Source: Dioscorea cayenensis subsp. rotundata (taxonomy: Eukaryota > Streptophyta > Magnoliopsida > Dioscoreales > Dioscoreaceae). Taken from it: DNA of 64,000 bases. The stretch lies in contig NC_052475.1 in assembly GCF_009730915.1 (NCBI RefSeq), positions 26,845,016 through 26,909,015 of the forward strand, read 5' to 3'. Every line of letters begins with the position of its first letter. The first letter of the stretch is position 1. Of the stretch, positions 40,038-50,512 are shown one piece after another. The position numbers were made by a program, and so were the translations under genes. The notes beneath the pieces were generated by a model that was not told where the DNA came from, did not search any database, and worked only from the letters and a program-made list of their open reading frames with translations.

Positions 40038-41275
40038 ATGGCTTCTGTTTGTGCTTCCTCTGCAGCTGTTGCCATCTCTTCAACCAGGCAAGATCATTTT
40101 AATCAATTATTCTGAAACAAATACAGAGTTTATATATCATATGTGATTTATCAAACTCTCATATAAATTTCGAATAAAGTAAAGCCTTGGGTTTCTTTTT
40201 TGATATTTTCTGCTGATCAAGGAGTTAAATGTTGTAATGAATGTGCTTACAGTTCTCAGAAGAATGGGTTGAACTTGGGTGGGACTAAGGGCATCATTCC
40301 TTGGAGGGAAAAGATTGAGACAAGGAAAGTGGGTTGCACCTACTAGCCGCCGAGCAGTTACAGTATCTGCAGTTGCATCTGAGAGGCCTCTCTGGTTCCC
40401 CGGGAGCGTTCCTCCTCCATGGCTTGATGGCAGGTAGAATTATCTTCCCTGCTCTGCCATTAATATTCTGCGATTCCTTTGCTGAATGTAACAATCTTCA
40501 TCTGAATTTTATGGATGCAGCCTTCCTGGAGATTTTGGGTTTGATCCTTTAGGTCTTGGTAAGTCAATTTTTGGCACCATTCTCATGTAATTCAAAGATC
40601 AGTACACTAGCTTAATCATTGCACAATGTGTCTAAACAGGATCTGATCCAGAAAGCCCTGAGATGGAACGTGCAGTCGGAAATTGTGCACTGCCGATGGG
40701 CAATGCTTGGTGCTGCAGGCATTTTCATCCCTGAATTACTCACAAAGTTAGGCATCCTCAACACTCCTTCATGGTACACAGCAGGATCACTGGAATACTT
40801 CACAGACACAACCACACTGTTCATTATTGAGCTCATTCTGATTGGGTGGGCTGAGGGGAGAAGATGGGCTGACATTCTCAAGCCTGGGTGTGTCAACGTA
40901 GACCCCATCTTTCCCAACAACAAGCTCACTGGAACTGACGTCGGTTACCCGGGTGGCCTGTGGTTCGATCCTCTTGGATGGGGGACTGGCTCTCCTGAGA
41001 AAATCAAGGAGCTGAGAACTAAGGAGATCAAGAATGGGAGACTTGCAATGTTGGCAGTGATGGGTGCATGGTTCCAGGCAATCTACACTGGCACTGGACC
41101 AATTGATAACCTTTTTGCTCATCTTGCAGACCCTGGTCATGCCACCGTCTTTGCTGTAAGTTGGATTCCCCCCTCCCCCCCAAAAAAAAAAATAAAATAA
41201 AATAAAAAATAAGGCATTCTATGTTTGAGACTGAATTTTTTTGTTCATAATCTGCAGGCATTCACTCCTAAATGA
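40038..41275 (+). CDS. LHCA2: Lhca2, photosystem I chlorophyll a/b-binding protein, with two single-base insertions
   Basis: Light-harvesting antenna protein of photosystem I in the thylakoid membrane. Inferred exons: 40038-40087, 40253-40433, 40521-40558, 40640-41155, 41258-41275. Corrected length is 266 aa, normal for Lhca2. A Ser/Ala-rich transit peptide ([18 protein letters not shown]) leads to the mature start region ERPLWFPG. Membrane helix one carries [14 protein letters not shown], helix two [19 protein letters not shown] and helix three [16 protein letters not shown], with the E/H and ENGR-type chlorophyll ligands present. The protein ends FTPK, like Arabidopsis Lhca2. Intron 1 appears to use a GC donor (AG/gcaag at 40088). 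One extra G in 40289-40291 and one extra C in 40656-40658 break the frame, yet the protein is otherwise near-perfect. I treat it as a functional gene with sequence errors. A recent pseudogene is the alternative. Confidence 0.88.
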
Positions 41276-44200
41276 AGAGCAGTGAGAGCATTGATTGCCA
41301 TCAAAATGGAACACATTGTGTAGATATATTGTCGAATCTTTGGCTGGTGAGAATTGTGTGGTTGCAAAGAGTATCTGTGTCATCTATTCTTGTACTTCCT
41401 TTGTACTCTTATGTTGTAATGAACTTCTAAACTATGCATAAATAACTTTAGAATGTTAAATTCTGGATTGATGGAAAATCCAAGTATTTTTATAGCTAGG
41501 CATACAAATTTGGATTGATGTTGTAGTCTTCAGTGCCTAGTATTTGAAGATGCTTATTCTCAGTCGTAATATACTGACATGTTGCAAATTCCAATCAAAA
41601 CTGACACTAAAATGGAAGCTTGGTTAGGTTTGTTATAATAATTCTCAAATGACAAAGTAAATCTAGTTTATTGATTTGAAGTTTCAGAGGATTTCTAGGT
41701 CTTTTAGTTAAAGCAAGTTCAAAAATTACTACACACCGGTGATCTATAAATGACCAGGAAAAGAGAATTTCTATACCAACTTGAAGTACATACAGAACCA
41801 TCTAATTCTTCATTACCATTCATATAAGAATATACATACATGCACATACAGATATGGAATCTTGCAGCAATTTTGTATGCATCCCATGAATAAAAGAAAA
41901 TTATATGCATCAAAGGAAATCTGTATGCTTACTAAATTTGAGTGGGGAACCCAGAATGCTCAAGTGGATATGAGAGATCATAATTTTTTGTTTCTTGATG
42001 GCATAAGAGTGACTGTAAATAACTTTGGCAAAATGTATGTAGCAATGAGACTAAGGCCTAAATGAAATCAGCATTTAAGATATTCCATGGTTCATAAAAT
42101 TTTCTTGTGATTCACAAACTATACCTCTTAAATTCCAGTGATCAATACCATACTTTCAGATCTCCTGAAATTTGTGTGCAAAACACTTCAAACAACTCCA
42201 ATAGAAAAGCATTTCTGACCACCAGACCTGCATAAGAAAAAAATGAAGTTCAATCTTTTTTGAGAAAGAAATAAGGTTTTATTCAATCAACTATAGTGAT
42301 CAGATAGTTTTACTTTAACAGGATTCATTAAATAAATCTTGAGAGGAAATACTACAGAATGATCAATACAAGCCAAAATAATGTACAAAGGGGAGCTACC
42401 TGCCATATTGGATACTGCAAGAAACCAGAAACTACCATCAGAAGTTCCAGAGCATAAGAAGAATCTCCAGTTAAACAAGGAAAAAAATTCTACTTGATTA
42501 TGGTTCCAATTTATCTGCAAGGCACAAGAACTAGACATGGCTTAATAATACTCTCTGAACTGAAAGCATGCCGAGAATTCCATCAAATTTCATTACAGAT
42601 AAGCTCATTGGCTTGCGTGATATCATTAAACAGAAAACAAAACCAAGTCTCTTTGAACTTGATGTCAACTCATAATATGCATTATAATTATCAGGTTTAA
42701 ACTGCAAAATTGGAAAATCCTACTAGCTAGATCCTTCTGAAGTAATTTTCTTAATGGAAGAAGCGATCAAGCTACGCCATAAGAACTGCAACAAACATTC
42801 TGAACAAGCTTCCTGATGCAATAAAGCAAGTTTTGGGCCAATGTGGGATGGTAGAACAAGAACTTCTTGGGGCAAGAGAATTTTATAATTTCCATAGACA
42901 TACCATCAGGGAATTTGAAATTTCAGAAATATTTTCAAAAAGCTATAAACTGCAATGTTGATTACCCTATAAGTTAAGAAGCCCTCAATTACACACTTCT
43001 GTCATAAGATTTGCTAACAGATAGCTTCAAGATAGTGCTGACAAGATATTTGCCTCAACATTCATAGACCTTAATTTCCTCATATGATCCATGTGACCCA
43101 GTTGTACATGGTGATTTGTTCAGACTAGTCCATCTCCAGAGCTCTCCGAAAAATCTGCCATGATATGAGGTCAACCATGAAAATAATGGAGTATACATCC
43201 AGAAAAAGTCTAAGCCACATTTCACAGACAGTCCTCATCTTGAGATCAACCCCTCTACATATGTGGACCAAGTTTATTAATGCAATAAAGAAAAGACGTG
43301 TGTATGTGTTTTATTCGCTGCGGTGATATAGGATGGAAGGTCATCATTGAATATAGAGTTGCTATCAGAGAATATGTATGTTCTACTCAAAATGCACATT
43401 GCTGGCCATTTTAAGAACTTAATGGTGCTTGTAAGATAAAGTACAGTGCAGGAATGCCCAAATAACAATAGGGAGATCCAAATAGCTGTCCTCAGAATAG
43501 TGTGAATACCATATTGACATGTGTCATAATTTCATTGAACTACATCAAGACTATATCAGAGTAATCCTTGAGCTGCATGCTACTGATATAGAACACCATC
43601 CATCCGTCATCAAGACCAATAGGTAAACACAATTTACAAGCATTGCAAGGGCATCATATTTTTGGAAAAATAATTGGGTAGATGATATTAAAAGTATGCC
43701 TGGAGGTATGGAAACCACACATGTTATGCATATGAACCTAGCATGCAAATCTTTTACTTTCTCATGAACTCATAGTGTGTCTCCTTCAAAGAGCATCATT
43801 TCCACCAAACATATTTGAGAGGTATTAATGATTCTGTAGTGAATTCACAAAATCTACAGATGGCACAGATCACTCAAATTTTTAATTGGATTTTATTTTA
43901 AGCTTGAGGTACATGTATGGAGAAAAGATGTTAATTATAAGTGAATCCCCAGTTTTACAGTTGAAGGAAGCAGTCCTTAATTTCTGAAATTTCAGTCTTT
44001 AGAAGAAAAGGAGGATATCCTCAGTTTATCAATCAATTTTTACATCATCAGTTTCTAATTTCAAATATGGATTTCTGTTGGCTTTTATTTATCAAGCTGG
44101 TATCAAATTTTCCACCACATTAACATTTCTTAAAAATAATTATTCTTGGTAGGCCAATCATTTGTCTCCATCCACTCTCCTCTAATGCAAACTTGCTCAA

Positions 44201-45254
44201 AGAGCTCCTTTTTGGGGATAAAAAAATATCCAGACTAAGAGCTCTGCATTCGCATCGTCAGTCCTTCATTCCTTCCCTTTATGTCATAGTTTTGAATTAA
44301 GTATCTTCCCTTCTCCTTCAACTTCACAATATTAAAAATTTTGTTTCTTTCAATTATTTATCTCATATCCTGTACCCATCTCATTGATAAGAACTATAAA
44401 CACCACATACACCAAATAATACCATTCACAACAATAAGAACAAGAAGTATGAACTTGAGGGACTCATGGCGGCCACAGCTTTTCTTCCCAAGGATTTCAT
44501 GACAATTCTCATAAAATAAGAACTTAAAATAATCTAAAACTCACTCTTTCATGAAGAACTCCGTAAGTAGCTTATGCTTTTTTGCCAGCATAGAAGTAAA
44601 GCAGAACTATAGTTCTTATATAGACTCATTCACACAAGAACAATTTCACAACTTCAACCCAACAGCAAGAACCAACAAATGAATATTCAACAACACATAA
44701 AAAACAATTGAAGGTTTTGAGATATCTCAAAATTCCTCTCGTGATCCCACTTTCCACATTGCACATAACAAAACAGTGGATATCAATCGAGAACAATTAC
44801 TGATGACAAGCTTCAAATCCATCCAGAATTCTATTCATTACAAACAAAAATATTTTAAATCATTGCTCGAAAGTATAAGAGTTTGTTACTCAATAAACTA
44901 TAATTTCATATGGACTCATGCGCACATGAACAATTTCACAACTTCATTCCAGCAGCAAGAACCAGCAAATGAAATTCACAAACACAAACGACTGCTTAAA
45001 GTTCCATACTATCAATTGCTAAAATACCAACAAATGATTCTCATGCTCCAAAAAATCTCACATCAGACGACACAAAGCAATGGAAATCAGGAACAAGTAC
45101 TAATGATAAGCATCAAATCCATCCGTATATTCCCAATAAAAATCTTTAAATAATTGCTTGATAGCAAGTATAATATTTGTGCTCAGGAAACTACAAACTA
45201 ACAACAATCAAACTTCATATACAATAACCAGATGATTCATTGCTACCTTTGAGA
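41276..45254. other. intergenic region between Lhca2 and the CXXCXGXG gene
   Basis: Contains the Lhca2 3' UTR at its left end and probably the 3' UTR, perhaps with an intron, of the minus-strand gene at its right end (a GTAGCA donor-like site follows that gene's stop). The centre shows no coding exon that I can recognise. A diverged tandem duplication occupies about 44613-45203. Confidence 0.45.
44613..45203. repeat. diverged tandem duplication, unit about 290-300 bp
   Basis: Two successive copies, about 44613-44903 and 44904-45203, share a string of matching blocks in the same order: gaacaatttcacaacttca, cagcaagaacca, a ...atcaaatccatcc block and ttgct.ga.ag.ata near the end. Spacing between matching blocks is 290 to 300 bp. 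Divergence is substantial, so this is an old duplication. Confidence 0.65.
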
Positions 45255-45548
45255 TCACGAAGGGCGATTGGAGCGCACGGGGAGTTGAGCGGGGATGGGA
45301 CGGCCAGTGCCGGATCCGCCGCAGCTGCTGCAAGCCATGCGCCCAGACCCAGCGCAAGTGCGGCATCCGATGTCTCCGTCCGACCATCGGGAGCAGAGGC
45401 AAGCCACCCTCCCCGTCCCGTTGCAAGACGCGCAACGAGGCCACCCTCCGGCCATCGGGCGCTGCTCCATCACCGACTTCACCAGCATCGCTCCAGCCAG
45501 CACGCCGAGGCCGGTGGCGAGCTGAGAGACGACGACGAGAGGACCCAT
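45255..45548 (-). CDS. small DnaJ-type cysteine-rich (CXXCXGXG) zinc-finger protein
   Basis: The 97-aa protein opens with a hydrophobic segment (residues 3-24, VVVSQLATGLGVLAGAMLVK) that may be a membrane anchor or targeting sequence. It is followed by two DnaJ-like zinc-binding units: CASCNGTGRVACLC and CRTCAGSGRMAC with CSSCGGSGTG. There is no J domain. Small proteins of this kind include the plastid chaperone BSD2 and the ORANGE-related group, and plants have a conserved short version very like this one. The role is probably thiol- or zinc-dependent protein folding in an organelle, but that is inference from the family. The start at 45548 is the first Met in frame. The coding region is intact and GC-rich relative to its flanks. 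It faces away from the primase gene on the other side of the gap. Confidence 0.75.
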   Translation of the reverse strand: MGPLVVVSQLATGLGVLAGAMLVKSVMEQRPMAGGWPRCASCNGTGRVACLCSRWSDGDIGCRTCAGSGRMACSSCGGSGTGRPIPAQLPVRSNRPS

Positions 45549-46213
45549 GGATGGATCTCCCGCGGTAGGTGGTTGAAGGAGCGATGGAGTTCTCGGGGGA
45601 GATGCCTATCAAGCGTTCGATGGAATGCTTGCTTGCTTGCTTGATTGCTTGGTGGCACGGGAGGATACCACGTATAACGTGTTTGAGTGGGCGTTGAGAG
45701 TTTTGGGTTTGCGTGGTGGGCTGGAGATTTTTTCAAAAGAGGCGGGTTTGGAAGGTAGTTGGAAGGAGAGAAGTGGACGACTCGGGTTCTTTGTTTATTT
45801 GGTTTACTTTTATTCAATATGGTCCACATGGTTTTTTTGGACTCTTTGAGAACCTCTCTCTTCTTTTTTTCTTTTCTTGTGGACTCGGATTATTATTATT
45901 ATTATTATTTAAAGTATTATTTTCAAGGGCTGGGTTTTGGGGGATTTTTTTCGTTTGCGTCCTTGGGTTTTGTTATTTTTTTTTTATTTTTTTATTTTCG
46001 TGGATTGGGTTTTTGAGGGATTTTTTTGTTTATTATTATAATTATTTGTTATTTTATGTTGATTTATTGAAATTTTCAACGGATAAAAAAAGGTTTATTA
46101 TGGTTGGTGTAGGTAGATGAGTTTGAATTGAATTTTTATTTACCACGTGACTTTTAAATTTTGCATTTTTATTTTTAATTACTTGGGCTCTCATTTCAAA
46201 AGGACTAGGAGGG

Positions 46214-46503
46214 AGTGAGGAAAGTGATATGTCTTCCCCACTTTTTTGTGTTCATTTATATTGAAGCATGGGAATTGTGACTTCTCCTACTTTATGACTG
46301 AAGTGATTTTAAACTAAACCTGCTTCAATAAATTTTTTTACTAAAGTGAGAGGAGTTAGTCAATCTATAAAATCTCACTTCCTTCCACTTTAAAAGTCTT
46401 TTTTAAACTCATCAAACATCTAAATTCTCTGGTTCTATTCTCATTTTTCTGACAAATAAACACCAAAATTACTGAAATTAATATCACTTCCCCCGCTTCC
46501 TCA
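46214..46503. mobile_element. possible MITE next to the assembly gap
   Basis: gggagtgaggaaagtgatat on the left and the inverse complement of atatcacttcccccgcttcc on the right form an imperfect inverted repeat of about 20 bp, enclosing roughly 250 bp of AT-rich sequence. No target duplication was resolved. The adjacent gap at 46547 may itself reflect a repeat. Confidence 0.35.
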
Positions 46504-46546
46504 ATTCATATTATTTAACCTAAAATAAAGAAAGATACAAACAAAA

Positions 46547-47546
46547 NNNNNNNNNNNNNNNNNNNNNNNNNNNNNNNNNNNNNNNNNNNNNNNNNNNNNN
46601 NNNNNNNNNNNNNNNNNNNNNNNNNNNNNNNNNNNNNNNNNNNNNNNNNNNNNNNNNNNNNNNNNNNNNNNNNNNNNNNNNNNNNNNNNNNNNNNNNNNN
46701 NNNNNNNNNNNNNNNNNNNNNNNNNNNNNNNNNNNNNNNNNNNNNNNNNNNNNNNNNNNNNNNNNNNNNNNNNNNNNNNNNNNNNNNNNNNNNNNNNNNN
46801 NNNNNNNNNNNNNNNNNNNNNNNNNNNNNNNNNNNNNNNNNNNNNNNNNNNNNNNNNNNNNNNNNNNNNNNNNNNNNNNNNNNNNNNNNNNNNNNNNNNN
46901 NNNNNNNNNNNNNNNNNNNNNNNNNNNNNNNNNNNNNNNNNNNNNNNNNNNNNNNNNNNNNNNNNNNNNNNNNNNNNNNNNNNNNNNNNNNNNNNNNNNN
47001 NNNNNNNNNNNNNNNNNNNNNNNNNNNNNNNNNNNNNNNNNNNNNNNNNNNNNNNNNNNNNNNNNNNNNNNNNNNNNNNNNNNNNNNNNNNNNNNNNNNN
47101 NNNNNNNNNNNNNNNNNNNNNNNNNNNNNNNNNNNNNNNNNNNNNNNNNNNNNNNNNNNNNNNNNNNNNNNNNNNNNNNNNNNNNNNNNNNNNNNNNNNN
47201 NNNNNNNNNNNNNNNNNNNNNNNNNNNNNNNNNNNNNNNNNNNNNNNNNNNNNNNNNNNNNNNNNNNNNNNNNNNNNNNNNNNNNNNNNNNNNNNNNNNN
47301 NNNNNNNNNNNNNNNNNNNNNNNNNNNNNNNNNNNNNNNNNNNNNNNNNNNNNNNNNNNNNNNNNNNNNNNNNNNNNNNNNNNNNNNNNNNNNNNNNNNN
47401 NNNNNNNNNNNNNNNNNNNNNNNNNNNNNNNNNNNNNNNNNNNNNNNNNNNNNNNNNNNNNNNNNNNNNNNNNNNNNNNNNNNNNNNNNNNNNNNNNNNN
47501 NNNNNNNNNNNNNNNNNNNNNNNNNNNNNNNNNNNNNNNNNNNNNN
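46547..47546. other. assembly gap, exactly 1000 N
   Basis: A run of exactly 1000 Ns, which suggests a placeholder rather than a measured length. It falls where the 5' exons of the DNA primase large subunit gene should be. Confidence 0.97.
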
Positions 47547-47649
47547 CTGTAAATGCTTCATAGAGCTGAGAGTTAATTGTTTCAACTACTATTCTATTGC
47601 CATAATCACCTACAAAGTGTTCTTTGATGCATACCTGAATCGTGCGTAG

Positions 47650-49663
47650 GGTGTTGGGCTGAAATTGGAGGATGCCCTTACGTTTTGGAAAGCAGAATTT
47701 TCTCAGAAGGTCAGATGTGTTACTATTTGTTCACTTATTTCTTACCAACCACGTGCATGATGCATTTCCATCAGTTTCCTGGGAATGGTAAATGGCTCTT
47801 TATAGAATTATGCGCTTTTCATTTTCTATTTTATTCGATTTTATTCAATCCCAAAAAAAAAAAATGATCAATATCTTTATGGGAAACACATGTGATTAAT
47901 TCATAGGGAAAATTGCATACAAGCCCCTAGGAAAGGGCATATTTTTGTATAATGCCCATCAATATCATGTTCTTGTGTATTCTCCAACAAGCACCTATAT
48001 TTGTGTAGATATCCTTGTGTTGAGAAATCTAAGTAAATTTTCTTTTGAAATATACTGTCTTATCTTCACCTTTTCTCTCTAAATCTCACTGCAAGATGTA
48101 GTATAAAAGGAAAAGGAATGGTGGTAAAACGGTAATTTTGAAAAGAAAAAAATCGGGTTGAAATTTGGCCAAGGGGTATAGAAGTAACATTGGTGTTCTG
48201 TAAATTATACGTGCAAATATGATTTTTATGTGGAATTGTGGATAGATAAGCAATTATGCATTTTTAGAGGGGTATAAACGTAATTGTTTCAAATTTGTAT
48301 TGATTAGTGGTGGCCTTCCCTGTATATATGAAACTAATGGCAATGATCTATTGAAAAGTAGTTTTACTTGTGAGACTTTGTGTGCTTAAGAACTTGGTAC
48401 GCATGCAAGTTTAGGCATATTTTGCATGAGCCAACTAGAATGCCTACATTTGGAGTGTTCTTGTTTTGTAATCATTCATGGAGAGAAAACAGTTCATTGT
48501 GTTCAAACACTCGCACTCAGTTGAATTCTCTATTTTAATTCTTCACTTATAGAACCTGAAAGTAGTCACATGGTTCCACCAAAATTGGGCTTTACAGCTG
48601 TGAACTACATCAAACATTTCTGCATTCCTTGTTGTGAAAATAAAATTTACATATCTGAAATTAGTTCTCAGATTGAATTGCAATCTATTTCTAATGTATC
48701 TGTCATTCTAAAACTAATGGGATAGAAGTTGGCGAAATTTATAAAATGGGGATATTTCTCCACTATTTTGAAGGTTGTTACATTTGGCTAGGTATGATGG
48801 ACACTTCTGTGCACTTATATTGCTGTTTTTGGCATTTCCCCAGAAAAGGCTAATGCGCCTCCTAAGTAGTAAAATGTGCTTCAAGAGTTTTGTTGCAACT
48901 GTTTCTTTCTTGACATGGATAGTGCAACTATCCAAGCATGGAACTATGAGTTCCCTGCAACTGCATGGGAAACTAATGTCACAAAAGGCAGGACTTAATA
49001 TTCAAATATTGAGATGCGATCAAGATTAGAGCTTGTTGGGGATCTTATTAATTGCCAAGTGGTATATCTAAATGTTGGAAAAACCATTTGTGAAAATAAG
49101 TTATAAACGCTTGGAATGACATCCACATTAATTCCAGGATGCCTGCAAAGAGACTAAACAAAGTATGCAGTTACTCTATAACTGTATGCCTTCTATTGCA
49201 TATCTATTTTTTTTCATCAACCTTTGAATTGGAGAGGGAATGAAATATTATGCCTGTGCGTTTTTCTTAATTAATAATAGTTGATTTAGACCACTTTTTC
49301 TTACAAGAAAATAGGAGAATATTATATCACCTTTGGTACCAAATTTTTTGTTCAAGGTATTTTAAATGCTCAAGAATGATGCGCAAGTGGCTTTGTTTCT
49401 TGTTGACCAGGTTGGAACCGAGCGGTTTGACAAAGAATATGCATACAGTATACGCCATAACTATGGAAAAGAAGGAAAGAGAACTGTAAGATCAAATTTT
49501 TTTGGTTAAGTAAATTGGTTTATGTGCCTGTGCTGCATCTTATCTGCTTTTCTTTTAAGGATTATACGCCTTACTCTTGTCAAAAGATCATCTCATCAAC
49601 ACCTGGTGTAGGAGATCACCATGGTTGCCCTTATCGACATTTCAGGTCTAATCTCATACTCTT

Positions 49664-49700
<37 letters not shown>

Positions 49701-50512
49701 TCATCGGCAAATTCATTTTTATATGTCTCTGAGATTATCATAGGGGTTTTTCTGCTGGCAGTTTTGATTATAAGAATACTCAATATTGTTTGATCACTAA
49801 TTTTTTTATTGTTAAAAGGGCAGTTATCTCACTAAAGTAAATGTGTTATTATTATTATTTATAACTACTATTGTCTGAATGTGCTTGTGGTTATTAATGG
49901 TGTATTGTGCTTGCTTATATCATCATGCATACTGAAAAGTCATAACTAGCACACTTTCATGCAGATCACTTTATTAACTTGCTTGTGGATTCTCTTGTTG
50001 TTTCTTGACCATCATTTTTTGAATGCTTGTTTTCTCCACTTAGTGAGGAAAATTTGAGAGCTGCTCTTACTAAGATGGGAGTAGGTGGCCACGCCATGGA
50101 TGACATAATGCAGAAAGTCCAAACCCGGCATTACCAAGTATTCAACTTTTACATCCAAGCATTTCAACGTTTTCTATTTATTCTGAAAGTGTCTTGGTAT
50201 ATTCATTTTGTCAACTAAAGCCTTCAAGTTATAATTTCAGCTGGCGTGTACATTAACCTTTGAAGCTGTTCATGGCATCTCCTGTGATACTGGTGTTAAC
50301 CATCCAAATCAATACTTCATTGAGAGTCGAAAAGCACTTGAATTGAAGGTACTTGGTTGTATATTTGATTTTTCATTCTATTTTGTTGGAAATTATCTAT
50401 CATTCTTACAAGAATTCGCCATAAAAGTATTCCATGACATTTTCACCCAAACTGAAACTGCAGCCCTGATTTACTGTTTGTTTACATTTTACAGAGGCAA
50501 CCTACGATGTGA
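47650..50512 (+). CDS. PRIM2: DNA primase large subunit, 3' part only
   Basis: This is the regulatory subunit of the polymerase alpha-primase complex, which starts RNA primers for replication. Six inferred exons, 47650-47709, 49411-49485, 49560-49645, 50044-50137, 50241-50348 and 50495-50512, encode the last 146 residues in one consistent frame. The sequence GVGLKLEDALTFWKAEFSQK leads into the C-terminal iron-sulfur domain: YAYSIRHNYGKEGKRTDYTP, SC in YSCQK, GDHHGCPYRHF, YQLACTLTFEAVHG, ISCDTG and NHPNQYF. The conserved cysteines seen here include most of the cluster ligands; one ligand normally lies further N-terminal and would be in the missing part. The last exon codes only six codons including the stop. 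About 300 N-terminal residues of a typical plant PRIM2 are absent and presumably sit in the gap, since no candidate exon is visible before it. No frameshift is seen in what remains. Confidence 0.87.
49663..49700. repeat. (AT)n microsatellite in a primase intron
   Basis: Interrupted run of AT units shortly after the donor at 49646. Confidence 0.85.

Noticed and set aside
45240-45644. 134-codon plus-strand frame opposite the CXXCXGXG gene
   Set aside because: Ala/Ser/Arg-rich shadow of a GC-rich antisense gene; the minus-strand frame has clear zinc-binding motifs.
46515-47585. 356-codon open frame across the gap
   Set aside because: It is made almost entirely of Ns and is open only because no stops can be called.
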